From positions 558,001-622,000 of the forward strand of contig JBBRYS010000001.1 of assembly GCA_038237475.1 (NCBI GenBank): a stretch of 64,000 nt of DNA. The letters are read 5' to 3'. The notes under the pieces are model-generated. The model did no database searches. It was given only the letters and a program-made list of their open reading frames with translations, and was not told where the DNA came from. Numbering within the stretch: the stretch's first letter is position 1; every line of letters begins with the position of its first letter. A program made the position numbers and the translations under genes. This stretch comes from JAOAPY01 sp038237475 (GTDB lineage Bacteria; Acidobacteriota; Blastocatellia; Pyrinomonadales; Pyrinomonadaceae). This document shows positions 23,730 through 33,696 of the stretch, piece after piece.

Positions 23730-25625
23730 ATGAACTTAACCAGAGAGATGATTAAAGACTTGGAAAATTCAAACCATTCGCTCAGTGAGCGTGCTGAATT
23801 GAGATGTCGCCTCGCTCGGGAACTAGAAGAGGCTGGCAATTATGATGCAGCTCGGGAAGTCATGGGGGAATTTTGGAATTCCGTGGGTGAAAGGCCTAAC
23901 ATCTCTGGCCTCAGTGAAGAAGAAAAAGCTGAAGTTCTTCAGCGAGCCGGTTCTTTAACGGGATGGATTGGGAGCGCCCATCAGATCGAAGGTGCCCAGG
24001 AAATGGCCAAAAATTTGATAAGCGAAGCGATTAGAATGTTTGAGGTTTTGCATTCAAGAAATAAGGTAGCGGAAGCGAATACAAACCTAGCTGTCTGTTA
24101 TTGGCGCGAGGGGTCCTTTGATGAGGCTCGCGTCTTAATTAGGGAAAGCCTAGCTCGATTCAACGAAGCTGGTTCCGAAATGAAAGCTGTCGCCTTGCTG
24201 CGCGGAGCAATGGTCGAAAGAGCAGCGAAGAGGTTTAACGATGCTCTAAGTATTTATGTGCAGGCCACTCCGCTGTTCACAGATAACACCAATTGTCTAC
24301 TCAGAGCGCAATTCCATCATGGGTTAGCAAACGTATTAAATCACTTGGGAGTTCTCGAAAATCGTCCTGACTATACAGATCGCGCTTTAATAGAGTACAC
24401 CGCAGCGAGTTTCCATTTCGAGCTAGAGGGCCATGCTCGGTACCAGGCCTGCGTTGAGAACAATTTGGGATTTCTCCTTGGGACTATTGCTAGATTTCAG
24501 GAAGCGCATGATCATCTCGATCGTGCGCAAACTCTATTCACAACGATAAAGGATAGTGTTCACCTCGCCCAGGTTGATGAAACGCGCGCGCGCGTGATGC
24601 TCGCGGAAGGCCGAGTGGTCGAGGCGGAAAAAACTGCGCGGAGAGCAGTGCGTACACTTGATCAGGGTGACGAACAATCACTCCTGGCAGAAGCGTTGAC
24701 CACCCAGGGTCTTGCGTTGGCAAGACTCAACCATCCGGAACAAAGCCAAACGGTTCTGGAGCGCGCCGTCGAAGTAGCAAGCCGAGCGGGTGACCCTGAG
24801 GGCGCCGGCAATGCCGCGATGGTTCTAATCGAAGAACTGGGCGCATTTCTTCCCAATGACGAATTGAAAGCCCTCGTCGACCGGGCGCGCGAATTATTGG
24901 TCGACACCCAGGACCTCTCAACCCTCAAAAGGCTGGCAACCTGCGCCGGACGAGTCCTCTCGCTGGTTCATGCCTCGCCTCGCTTCCCCGCCAACATCGA
25001 CTGGAATACGTTCTCCTTCAAACAAGCGATTCTCGATTACGAAGCTCACTTCATTGGTCTGGCGCTTGACGATACCGGGGGAGTGGTTTCGCGGGCCGCA
25101 CGCTTGCTGGGATTCAACCACCATCAAAGCCTGCTTGCTTTGCTGAATGGTCGTCATGAAATTTTGCGTCACCGCAGCAACCCAATCGTGCCGCGCCGTC
25201 GCAGTATTATTCGGACCACAAATGCCAATGGTTCCAACTTCACGAAAAAGCGCGCAAAGAAGTTTCGCATTCTGCATGTTGAAGACAATGAGGTCGTCGC
25301 ACAACTGGTTCAGGAGAGGCTATCACTGGCCGGGTTCGAAGTTGATATGTGTGCGGACGGCAGGGAAGCATTAGAAAAAATCGCCGGTAACAATCACTAC
25401 AACCTTCTGCTCCTCGATAACGAACTACCAGGCGTCAGCGGTTTGGAATTAACCCAACACGCGCGCGGCCTGGCCCACCACCATCAGACACCAATCGTCA
25501 TCCTTTCCGCCACCCTCGATGACCAGACCGTGCGTACGGCGGGAGCAAATGCGTTTTTGCGCAAACCGGAAGACATCGCGGTAGTTGGCGAGACAATCAC
25601 CAGGCTTCTGCAGTCTTCCAGTTAA
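23730..25625 (+). CDS. TPR-rich regulator with Fis-like HTH and C-terminal receiver domain
   Basis: 631 residues. Residues about 15-400 are helical TPR-type repeats (for example NKVAEANTNLAVCYWREG, ARYQACVENNLGFLLGT). Around 440-490 lies a Fis/NtrC-type helix-turn-helix core (GGVVSRAARLLGFNHHQSLL). After a basic linker (KKRAKKF) comes a receiver, about 515-630, with acidic residues in HVEDNE, phospho-Asp in LLLLDNELPGVSG and Lys in FLRKPED. AAAGGA precedes ATG 23730; a TTG at 23688 falls within a palindrome and is less likely. The order TPR, HTH, receiver is unusual because receivers normally lead. The first 800 bp are markedly AT-richer than the rest. Probably a transcription regulator combining peptide/protein sensing and phosphorylation; targets unknown. 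Confidence 0.8.
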   Translation: MNLTREMIKDLENSNHSLSERAELRCRLARELEEAGNYDAAREVMGEFWNSVGERPNISGLSEEEKAEVLQRAGSLTGWIGSAHQIEGAQEMAKNLISEAIRMFEVLHSRNKVAEANTNLAVCYWREGSFDEARVLIRESLARFNEAGSEMKAVALLRGAMVERAAKRFNDALSIYVQATPLFTDNTNCLLRAQFHHGLANVLNHLGVLENRPDYTDRALIEYTAASFHFELEGHARYQACVENNLGFLLGTIARFQEAHDHLDRAQTLFTTIKDSVHLAQVDETRARVMLAEGRVVEAEKTARRAVRTLDQGDEQSLLAEALTTQGLALARLNHPEQSQTVLERAVEVASRAGDPEGAGNAAMVLIEELGAFLPNDELKALVDRARELLVDTQDLSTLKRLATCAGRVLSLVHASPRFPANIDWNTFSFKQAILDYEAHFIGLALDDTGGVVSRAARLLGFNHHQSLLALLNGRHEILRHRSNPIVPRRRSIIRTTNANGSNFTKKRAKKFRILHVEDNEVVAQLVQERLSLAGFEVDMCADGREALEKIAGNNHYNLLLLDNELPGVSGLELTQHARGLAHHHQTPIVILSATLDDQTVRTAGANAFLRKPEDIAVVGETITRLLQSSS

Positions 25626-26267
25626 GCGCATTTAGCTTTGCCATAATTGAGATCGTTGGCGGGACCGTGTGCCCGAACTGAGGCGCAGCTTTGGACATTG
25701 CACCTTCTCAGCAACCAGATTCCTGACCCAATTCGCCTGGGACAATTTGAAGAGAGCGAGGGAATTTAGAAGTCGTGACCAGCAGATTTACTTTTATTGT
25801 TCGCCCCGAGTTGCCCACGGGAACCGACTCGGGATGCACTGTTAGCGAGCCGTGCATCCCTTGCGCTGGCAGATCGTTTATGGTGGGAACGAACTGCCGC
25901 GAAGTCGCCACGCAACTGAGCATTACGTGGCGCACAAGGGCCGGCACAGGCCTCTCCCTGTGCCGGTCCGTGACCTTTTCAAAATTGACGCATGTTCTGT
26001 TGCTTCGCAGTCGTATTGTCATGAAGGACCTGTTCGACTCAAGTAACGAGCCAGCCCTTGCTGCCCACCACGTCAGCAATAACCGGCGCGCTCACCACCG
26101 CTGATTTCCACCTATGACAGGGACGCTGGGACGAATCGGCATTGTTCTCGTCCTGACCACTTTCCCTGTGCCCGGTCCCTTGGAAGTCAAGCTCCAAAGC
26201 CCACCTGAATCTCCCTGTTCACCGCGTTGCCGGCTCGCTGTATGACCGCATTTACAGGAGAACTCCC
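25626..26267. other. gene-free interval, 642 bp, with a strong hairpin
   Basis: No convincing gene. The open frames here have no domain-like sequence. A perfect 10-bp stem, CCGGCACAGG at 25941-25950 pairing with 25957-25966 around CCTCTC, has an extra partial copy of its right arm near 26164 (CCCTGTGCCCGGTCCC). AGGAG at 26256-26260 is the ribosome site of the RHS gene. Confidence 0.5.
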
Positions 26268-29200
26268 ATGTTGAACAAGATCAAAGACCTGCACAATCTC
26301 CCAATCCATTTCGTCTGCAATTTCCTGTCGAATCGTACTGGCTTTCGTCGAATGATCCGTCGCTTGTCGGCCGAAGCACTGATCCTGGTGTTCTGTTTTT
26401 CTACCGCGCCGGCAGCGGCCAGGCTCTCGCTTGTGCAACAGACAATCGTGGGCTCAGTCCGTCTCGTTGATCTGGCAAACAACCGATTGCTCAGTTGGTA
26501 TAAACATTCCAGCTGGGGAGGCAGCAACTCACAGGAAGGCAACATGCCGCCGCGACCAGTTATTCCTCCTGGCGTAACGCCCGAGCCGAGCGAATCCAGA
26601 ACACGGCGTGAGGCACGCGTCGCAGCCATTCGGTTGAATACGGGTTCAGAAATTCTACTCAAGTCCCGGCAAACCATCTCGCTTTCCGCCGTCCCCCTCG
26701 ATGGCAATGGCTCTGCTGTTCATGGCCTGCGGGCCGAATGGAGGTCGAGCAATCGGCAAATCATCTACATAGATCGCAACGGCCAGGCGATCGCCGGAAG
26801 ACCCGGTGACGCAACCCTGACCGCACGCGCTGGCCGAGTGAGAACAACAGTCCACGTCATTGTCAGCGAAGAAAATCCGGATAGATCCGCTCGCCAGCAG
26901 GGGGAAACCGGCAACACCATGACCGGCCAGAGCAAGGGTAACTCGTGGTCCGCGAAAAAGCTGAAAATGTTGCGCAATCACACCGACCGCGAATCCATCG
27001 ATCAAAAATCGATGGCAGCCGGTCTTGCTCGCAACAACGCTTCTCGCCCAGGGCCTCAGCACCTACCTACTGACAATCCGCTTCCAGACAACCAGACTTA
27101 TTCACTTTATCAGGCTGCGAATGCTGTCGGGTCGCCTCCGGGGAAAACACTTCCAGGCGCAAACGTGTCCAGCCCGGCGGTAGATGGCACCGAGAATCCC
27201 GGCAGCCAGAACTTCATCTTTGGCATCCCCATCGAGACACCGCCGGGCCGCGGCCTGGACGTATCACTGACCCTCGTACACAACAGTCAGTTGTTCAATC
27301 GCTCAGTCAATCCTGCTGATGGCGTCGTGCAAATGACGTATGACGTCGACTCCGGCTGGCCGGCGCCAGGATTCAGACTTGGATACGGCCAGATCGAAAA
27401 CCAGGGATCTTACGGATTTACTTTGACTGACCAGGACGGTACGCGACACGCGCTGACAGCCACCAACACCAATGAATACGAAGCCAACGATGGGACCTCT
27501 ATTCATTACACCGGTAATGGCGCTTCAGGAATTCTTTATTACTCGAACGGCGCACAGGTTACCTACGGCGCCAGCGGCAATGGCTACCGGATTTATCCCA
27601 CCACGATCACCGATCGCAACGGCAACTTTATCCGCATTGACTACGTGGGCGGAGTCGGACCAAAGATTGCTTCCATTCAGGACACGCTCCAGCGCTACGT
27701 GAATTTTTACTACGCGGCGAACGGAGATCTCGTAACCATCACGGCTCCGGGCCTAACCGGACAGGCTGAAAGAGCGGTAATGCGTCTCTACTATCAGGAT
27801 CTTCCCCTCAGTCAAGCCGGTCTGTTTACCTCGGCGATCAACGTCAGTGCCCCCGCTTCGGTGCGCACCATCAAATTCATCTACCTGCCCAACAGCGTGG
27901 AAACAAACGACGCGCACATAGGCTACCGCTTCGACTATTCCAGCTACGGCATGATGTATAAGATGACGCAGTTCCGTGGCATCTCAGCGTCATGGAACTC
28001 CTTCACCGATCCCGGCCAGTACCCGAACGAGGGCACAAATACTATGGCTGCAACTACCAGTTACAACTATGAAGGGACGCCGCTCCGTACGATCCCTGCC
28101 GGCGGCCTGTCCGACGCTCCGGATTACACCGAGCGCACGGACAACTGGGCCGGACGCATATCTGATCAGCCCGTCTATCACTTCGCAATCGATAAGGCTG
28201 CCGGATTGTCGACGGTGAGTGCGCCGGACGGCACCGTAACTGAAACTCACACGATTGTTAATCCGGGACAATGGGACGATGGGCTGCTGAGTGATGTTTA
28301 TATCGACAAACAGGGCGCGTCTTTTCTCTCTCGTACGAAAGTTGATTGGGAGCAGAGTCCGGCGGGCGAACCGCGCATCAGGCAAAGCAGGATCACCGAC
28401 GACACTGGCCAGACCAAAGCGACCGTCTTCACTTACGGGCCTTACAACAACATTGCAATTGTCAGCGAACGCGACTTCACGAGTGATCCAAATGCAATCG
28501 GAAGCGAACTGCGACGGACTGAGACGACCTATCAAACCTCGCAGCCATATGTCGCTCGACATATTCTGCACCTGCCGCTCTCCGTTAAGGTGTTCAGCGG
28601 GCAGTCAGCCACGCCTGCCGCGTGGATTGACTATGCTTACGATAACTATGGCAGCGCCCATGCCAGCCTCACCCGACGCGACGACATCGAAATGCACGAT
28701 CCGGCTTTCGATCCCTTCCAGCAAACCTTCGAAACCAATTGTCGTTGGGTCTGTACGGAAAGAGTTGGCCGCGAATGTGTCGCGTGGGACTGGCAATGTG
28801 ACACAGTCAATCTCTATCAACCGGCCACTGACTACCGAGGCAACATCACCAGCGTTACAAACTATGCTAATGCCGCAAACGGAACCGGGCCGATCACGCA
28901 CTCCACCAGTTACGATATCGCCGGCAACGTGACCTCCACGGAAGTCGATTGCTGCCAGCTGAAGTCATACAGCTACGCGAGCAGCTTCGACTATGCCTAT
29001 CCTACCGGCATCACCAGCGGGCCTGTTGGTGGGCCAAACCTGACGATGACAGCGAACTACGATCTGAATACAGGTCTGGCTAGCACCACGACAGACGAAA
29101 ACGGACAAGTCACGACCTATTTCTATAACGCGGATTCGCTCAGGCCTAACCACACGGACCTTCCGAACGGCGGCGCCAACTACTTCTATTACAACGACGG

Positions 29201-32200
29201 TTTGTGGGCGGACGCGGCGGGTCGCCTGCATTACTACACCAACAGATCGATGCGCGTCGATGCAAATAACTGGCGGGATTCCTACAGCTTTTTCGACGGG
29301 CGCGGCCAGCTGGCGCAGACGTTTTACGACGGCACCGGCAGCGGGCCGTGGAATTCACAAGTGTTCGAATACGACATCATGGGCCGCATGTATCGATCTA
29401 CCAATCCGTTTACAACCGGAGGTTATGGCGGAGGTCTGCACCTCGATGGTCCAATGACCACGCAGTCATTCGATCATCTCGGGCGCCTGACGCAATTGAC
29501 TTCGCCGAGTGGCGATGACACCACCCCGACGACCACTACCGCGACTTACGCCTATGCCGGATCCTTTACGACCTCGACCGATCAGGCGCTGAAATCGAAA
29601 CGGCAGAAAGTGGACGCCCTGGGACGTTTGGTGCGTCTGGATGAACCCAACCCGTCCGGGGATCTCGGCTTGATCACAAGTCCAACCCAGCCAACCAACT
29701 ACGAATACGATGTGCTCGACAACCTCGTGCATATTGCACAGCCGGGGACAACCGTCACGCAGCATCGCTATTTCAAATACGATTCGCTCTCGCGGCTCAC
29801 CCATGAACGCCCGGTCGAGCAGGCTGCGCCGTGGACCGCGACGGATCCGCTCACCGGCAACAACCAATGGTCACGAAAAATCATTTACAACTCGCAAAGT
29901 CTGGTGCAGGATGCCTACGACGCAGCACAACTCAACACGCACTTCAGCTACGACGGATTGAATCGCGTGACCAGGATCGAGTACTTCATTGCGAACGGCA
30001 CTTCTCCGGCGGGCACACCGACCCGCAACTATTTCTATGACCAGCCACGCAGCGGCTACTTCAATCTCGGTCGCCTGACGGAGCAGTCAACTGCGGCCGC
30101 GACTGGTATCCCGGCCACGGTGCAACACCTGGATTATGACGCGATGGGCCAGATCAAAAGCCAGCGGCAATCCGTCGGTGCGACGAACTATCTGCTGAGC
30201 TACACCTATAACCTGGCCGGCGCGCCTACTGCGGAAACCTATCCCAGCAATCGCGTGTTCAACATCAGCTACGGTTACGCCGGCAGATTGGCGAGCGTCA
30301 GCGATGGCGCGACTACTTTTGCGAGCGCCTTCGTGCTCGATCCCGCTGGTGGTCTCGGTTCAGAAACCTGGGGCAACGGCGCCGTGCATAGCATTGCCTA
30401 CAACCGCGCTCTGCAGCCGAGTGAAATCAAACTCAGGAATTCGCAAGGCGCTGAACTGCAACGCTTCAGCTACATCTACGGCAAGCTAAACCAATCATCC
30501 GGCGTCTTTGAGACGAACAAGAACAATGGCCAGATCGGGCGCGTCGACGGCTTTACCAACGGCGCGAAACAATGGGAGCAGCGCTTTGTCTACGATCAAC
30601 TCGCGCGTCTGACTGATGCAGCCGAATTTCGCGGCGACAATGGCGCACAATCTTATGCGGCCCATTACGACTACGACCGGTTTGGCAATCGCTTCCAGTA
30701 TCAAAACAACGTCAACGTCAATTACACCCCTGTGCAGCCATCTGACATCGACCCGGCCAGCAACCGTTTCATCTCCAACGGGAGCACCCCAGTCGGCTAC
30801 GACAACAATGCCGCCGGCGCGGGTAACATCACGAGCGACGCCAAGTTTCGTGGCTCAAGCTACGGCTATGACGCAACCAACCGGCAGGTCTCTGCTACCG
30901 CAGGAAGTGTCACCCAAACTTCTGTTTACGACGCAGCGGGACAGCGTGTGCAGACGAAGGAGAATGGCGTCACACGCACACGGGTCTACGACGTCTTTGG
31001 GCAAAACGTGGCCGACTATCTGGGCGCGAGCGGCGAAACGCTGGAACGGGAAAATATTTTTCGCGGCGGCCAGTTGTTGGCAAGCCAGACTTTCAGCCAG
31101 GCACGCGCGAATGTTGCGCTCGCAGCCAATGGCGGAGTAGCCACAGCCTCGTCATATTTTTCCAACCCCAGCTACGGAACATATCCGCCGGCTTCTGCAA
31201 ATGACGGCGCGCGCACTTCTCTCAACAACTCCATCTGGCTGGACAATACCAACAGCGCATTTCCCGACTGGCTCCAGATTGACTTCAATGGCTCAAAAAC
31301 GATCGACGAGATCGATATCGTCACGCAACAGGACAACAACGTGAATCCGTCTGAGCCCACAATGACGCAGACCTTTGCGAACTGGGGCATCACGGCCTTT
31401 AACGTGCAGTACTGGAATGGCTTGAGCTGGGTCACGATTACAGGTGGCAGCGTTTCCGGCAACAACAAGGTCTGGCGGCAATTCACTTTTCCCGCCATCA
31501 CGACCGGTAAGATTCGTTTGACCGTGAACGACAGCGCCGATCATATCTATAGCCGGGTGGTTGAAGTCGAAGCGTGGGGTGCGGCAACGTCGGGCGCGGG
31601 GGCGATCACCTACGTGCTGCAGGATCTGCAAGGGTCCGCGCGCGCCGCCATGAACAACCTGGGTGCGGCGAGCTCGGTCACCCTGCGGCATGATTATCTG
31701 CCGTTCGGTGAAGAGATTTCAGCCGGCGTCGGCCTGCGCACATCGGATCAGGGCTATGGCCCAATCGACGGGAACCGGCAGAAGTATGCGCTGGTTGAGC
31801 GTGACGATCTGACCGGGTTGGATCACGCGTGGTGGCGCAAGTATGAAAGCCGCTCGGGCCGCTGGACCAGTCCGGATCCTTACAACGGCAGCATGGATCT
31901 CCAGAACCCGCAGAGCCTCAATCGGTATGCCTATGTCAACAACGACGCTCCCAACCGTCTGGATCCCAGCGGACTTGTGTGCTGGGACAGATACCTGGTT
32001 ATTCAGATACGAGACAACTTTGGAAGCGTCATCGCAGAGGAGCGACATCTCCTCTATACCCATTGTGACTTCAGTCTCTCCCTAGTGCCGATTGGCGGTT
32101 GGGATCCTCAGGGGCGCTTCGATAACGTCTTCAATCCGAAGACGACTTCGGAATTCAACCGCAAAGAAATCCAGCGTCGCATTGACGCAGGCAATCGCTG

Positions 32201-32498
32201 GGAGGCATATCGTCAGTGGGAGGCCTGCGCGGCGCCATTTACAAAACAAGCCGAAGCTGACTGGCGTAAGACAACCAACAGATTTCTTCTAAAGAGTTCG
32301 ATTCTGGTCATTACATCAACAGCCGGGATGGCCGCGTCTGGTGTCTCGAGGCCCATTTCAACCACGGTCATTAGCGGGGGAGTGATAAACCTCCACATGG
32401 ACGAAGCCAGCGCTCGGACCAAAATAAATTCAGACTGGCTTCGCGACGCAGAAAAACAATGCGGACCGCGTGTTACCAAACCCGCGGGACACAATTGA
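26268..32498 (+). CDS. giant RHS/YD-repeat protein with Big2-like and discoidin-like modules and a variable C-terminal tip
   Basis: 2076 residues. The order is: a signal-like hydrophobic segment (about 36-50); a bacterial Ig-like Big2 type module (about 130-200, ISLSAVPLDGNG to GDATLTARAGRV); a linker; many YD repeats (about 450-1590); a discoidin/F5-8 type C-like module (about 1612-1770, WLQIDFNGSKTIDEIDIV); and an RHS core ending RYAYVNNDAPNRLDPSGL at about 1904. After that lies a 172-residue tip starting VCWDRYLVIQ, containing one hydrophobic segment (SSILVITSTAGMAASGV); I recognise no known toxin motif in it. RHS proteins encapsulate their tips inside the YD shell. Two small related membrane proteins follow on the same strand and are candidate immunity partners. 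Secretion is probably Sec-dependent; no T6SS genes are visible. Confidence 0.9.
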   Translation: MLNKIKDLHNLPIHFVCNFLSNRTGFRRMIRRLSAEALILVFCFSTAPAAARLSLVQQTIVGSVRLVDLANNRLLSWYKHSSWGGSNSQEGNMPPRPVIPPGVTPEPSESRTRREARVAAIRLNTGSEILLKSRQTISLSAVPLDGNGSAVHGLRAEWRSSNRQIIYIDRNGQAIAGRPGDATLTARAGRVRTTVHVIVSEENPDRSARQQGETGNTMTGQSKGNSWSAKKLKMLRNHTDRESIDQKSMAAGLARNNASRPGPQHLPTDNPLPDNQTYSLYQAANAVGSPPGKTLPGANVSSPAVDGTENPGSQNFIFGIPIETPPGRGLDVSLTLVHNSQLFNRSVNPADGVVQMTYDVDSGWPAPGFRLGYGQIENQGSYGFTLTDQDGTRHALTATNTNEYEANDGTSIHYTGNGASGILYYSNGAQVTYGASGNGYRIYPTTITDRNGNFIRIDYVGGVGPKIASIQDTLQRYVNFYYAANGDLVTITAPGLTGQAERAVMRLYYQDLPLSQAGLFTSAINVSAPASVRTIKFIYLPNSVETNDAHIGYRFDYSSYGMMYKMTQFRGISASWNSFTDPGQYPNEGTNTMAATTSYNYEGTPLRTIPAGGLSDAPDYTERTDNWAGRISDQPVYHFAIDKAAGLSTVSAPDGTVTETHTIVNPGQWDDGLLSDVYIDKQGASFLSRTKVDWEQSPAGEPRIRQSRITDDTGQTKATVFTYGPYNNIAIVSERDFTSDPNAIGSELRRTETTYQTSQPYVARHILHLPLSVKVFSGQSATPAAWIDYAYDNYGSAHASLTRRDDIEMHDPAFDPFQQTFETNCRWVCTERVGRECVAWDWQCDTVNLYQPATDYRGNITSVTNYANAANGTGPITHSTSYDIAGNVTSTEVDCCQLKSYSYASSFDYAYPTGITSGPVGGPNLTMTANYDLNTGLASTTTDENGQVTTYFYNADSLRPNHTDLPNGGANYFYYNDGLWADAAGRLHYYTNRSMRVDANNWRDSYSFFDGRGQLAQTFYDGTGSGPWNSQVFEYDIMGRMYRSTNPFTTGGYGGGLHLDGPMTTQSFDHLGRLTQLTSPSGDDTTPTTTTATYAYAGSFTTSTDQALKSKRQKVDALGRLVRLDEPNPSGDLGLITSPTQPTNYEYDVLDNLVHIAQPGTTVTQHRYFKYDSLSRLTHERPVEQAAPWTATDPLTGNNQWSRKIIYNSQSLVQDAYDAAQLNTHFSYDGLNRVTRIEYFIANGTSPAGTPTRNYFYDQPRSGYFNLGRLTEQSTAAATGIPATVQHLDYDAMGQIKSQRQSVGATNYLLSYTYNLAGAPTAETYPSNRVFNISYGYAGRLASVSDGATTFASAFVLDPAGGLGSETWGNGAVHSIAYNRALQPSEIKLRNSQGAELQRFSYIYGKLNQSSGVFETNKNNGQIGRVDGFTNGAKQWEQRFVYDQLARLTDAAEFRGDNGAQSYAAHYDYDRFGNRFQYQNNVNVNYTPVQPSDIDPASNRFISNGSTPVGYDNNAAGAGNITSDAKFRGSSYGYDATNRQVSATAGSVTQTSVYDAAGQRVQTKENGVTRTRVYDVFGQNVADYLGASGETLERENIFRGGQLLASQTFSQARANVALAANGGVATASSYFSNPSYGTYPPASANDGARTSLNNSIWLDNTNSAFPDWLQIDFNGSKTIDEIDIVTQQDNNVNPSEPTMTQTFANWGITAFNVQYWNGLSWVTITGGSVSGNNKVWRQFTFPAITTGKIRLTVNDSADHIYSRVVEVEAWGAATSGAGAITYVLQDLQGSARAAMNNLGAASSVTLRHDYLPFGEEISAGVGLRTSDQGYGPIDGNRQKYALVERDDLTGLDHAWWRKYESRSGRWTSPDPYNGSMDLQNPQSLNRYAYVNNDAPNRLDPSGLVCWDRYLVIQIRDNFGSVIAEERHLLYTHCDFSLSLVPIGGWDPQGRFDNVFNPKTTSEFNRKEIQRRIDAGNRWEAYRQWEACAAPFTKQAEADWRKTTNRFLLKSSILVITSTAGMAASGVSRPISTTVISGGVINLHMDEASARTKINSDWLRDAEKQCGPRVTKPAGHN

Positions 32499-32557
32499 TC
32501 GAGCGATCACTTTGAGAAATTGGTGTGAGACACAAACTAACCTAAGGGAGGTGTTCC

Positions 32558-32845
32558 ATGTCGAGAGGGACTAGAAGAAAGTTCCTGATCTTTTTTGTCT
32601 GGCTAATTCAATCTGTCGTGCTGGGAGTCCTAAATGCAACCACGATGGACCGAGAAAGCCCGATAGGACAAAGCATTGAGACTGCCTTGTCGCATGCTGG
32701 GACACCTCCTGCTCAGGCCCTCGCCCTCGCAGGTTCACTCATGAGCGCGAGCCGCAGCACTTCGTCGTTTATATTCGGAGTGCTGCTCGGCCTGGTTACC
32801 ATTAATTCACTCACTCTCCTTCAATTCACTGGCAGTTCCGACTAG
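32558..32845 (+). CDS. small two-helix membrane protein 1, candidate RHS immunity protein
   Basis: 95 residues with an excellent ribosome site (GGGAGG). Two hydrophobic helices: about 8-26 (FLIFFVWLIQSVVLGVL) and about 68-90 (FIFGVLLGLVTINSLTLL), separated by a polar loop with SHAGTPPAQALALAGSL. No known family recognised. The loop and second helix resemble the next gene (SQSGMPVDQVATMISSI), so the two are probably paralogs. It starts 59 nt after the RHS gene. Immunity against a membrane-active RHS tip is inferred from position and topology only. Confidence 0.7.
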   Translation: MSRGTRRKFLIFFVWLIQSVVLGVLNATTMDRESPIGQSIETALSHAGTPPAQALALAGSLMSASRSTSSFIFGVLLGLVTINSLTLLQFTGSSD

Positions 32846-32880
32846 TTGTCGTCGGCTCGAATCTCCATGGAGGCTTTGCA

Positions 32881-33192
32881 GTGACTAATATAAAGGAACG
32901 AACGCGATTCTTCCTTTTCCTCGCGGGGGTACAGGTCTTTTCCTTCGGGGCGAATTATTGGTTATTTAACCGTGACTTCGCGAGCGTCCAGGCAAGTGGC
33001 TCGACCAGCCTCTCTCAGAGCGGAATGCCGGTCGATCAGGTTGCCACAATGATCAGCTCCATTTCCCAGCTGCGCAGCAATGTCACATGGTTCATGCTTA
33101 ACTTCGTACTGCTGATGATATTTACGAACTTCATGGCTCTGATTTATCTCAATCGAAACAAACCCGACAGGACGAATGTAATCACGAAGTAA
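32881..33192 (+). CDS. small two-helix membrane protein 2, paralog of the preceding gene
   Basis: 103 residues starting at GTG 32881, with GGAGG at 32869-32873. The same layout as the previous protein: helix at about 10-28 (FFLFLAGVQVFSFGANYWL), a polar loop with the pattern LSQSGMP-x-x-x-x-ATMISSISQLRS, then a helix (WFMLNFVLLMIFTNFMALIY) and a basic tail. The shared pattern S-x-x-G-x-P...S...R-S/N...F-x-x...T/N supports a tandem duplication that has diverged. Function unknown; see the RHS gene. Confidence 0.7.
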   Translation: MTNIKERTRFFLFLAGVQVFSFGANYWLFNRDFASVQASGSTSLSQSGMPVDQVATMISSISQLRSNVTWFMLNFVLLMIFTNFMALIYLNRNKPDRTNVITK

Positions 33193-33256
33193 ACACGAAA
33201 GTGGCACATCTTCGCTAGGGAACAGAGGCGGGCATAACACCCACAGGAGGCAAATG

Positions 33257-33559
33257 ATGCGAGTTTGGGTGCGTTCAATGCTGGACGGCTTAGTGATGTT
33301 CGGTTGTGCCTACGGAGCCATTTGGATCGACAATCGCTACTTCCGCGGGAACCTGGGCAAAGGCTGGGTGGCCCTCATCATGGCCCTGCTCTACTTCCTG
33401 AGCTATCCGCTCTGGGCCTGGGGACGCAAAGCATCCTGGCGCTTCTTCGGAAAAGCGGCTTTTTCCAAATGGCTCCTGTCAACGGCCGGCGTTTGGATAC
33501 TGGCAGTATTGATCCAGGCGATTGCCGGCATGGTAGTGCATTACTACCGCCCGGCTTAG
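33257..33559 (+). CDS. small membrane protein of unknown function
   Basis: 100 residues, probably three hydrophobic segments (MLDGLVMFGCAYGAIWI; WVALIMALLYFLSYPLWAW; STAGVWILAVLIQAIAGMVV). AGGAGG at 33245-33250 gives ideal 6-nt spacing to ATG 33257, better than the adjacent ATG 33254. It follows the two RHS-linked membrane genes but is not obviously related to them. No family recognised. Confidence 0.65.
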   Translation: MRVWVRSMLDGLVMFGCAYGAIWIDNRYFRGNLGKGWVALIMALLYFLSYPLWAWGRKASWRFFGKAAFSKWLLSTAGVWILAVLIQAIAGMVVHYYRPA

Positions 33560-33696
33560 TGTCGGATAAATGGTGGACAAACTGAAGCGAAGGAAGTTTC
33601 TGACTCAATCAGCGCCGCTTGAGATTGATCTAACAACTGAGCAAAGCAGCCCAAAGCCATTCCTGGAGACAGCGATGGGCTGCAGACTCAGCTTCC

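Noticed and set aside
25775..26104. A 109-residue frame in the interval before the RHS gene
   Set aside because: No recognisable features and weak start; it spans a perfect 10-bp hairpin, so I treat the interval as non-coding.
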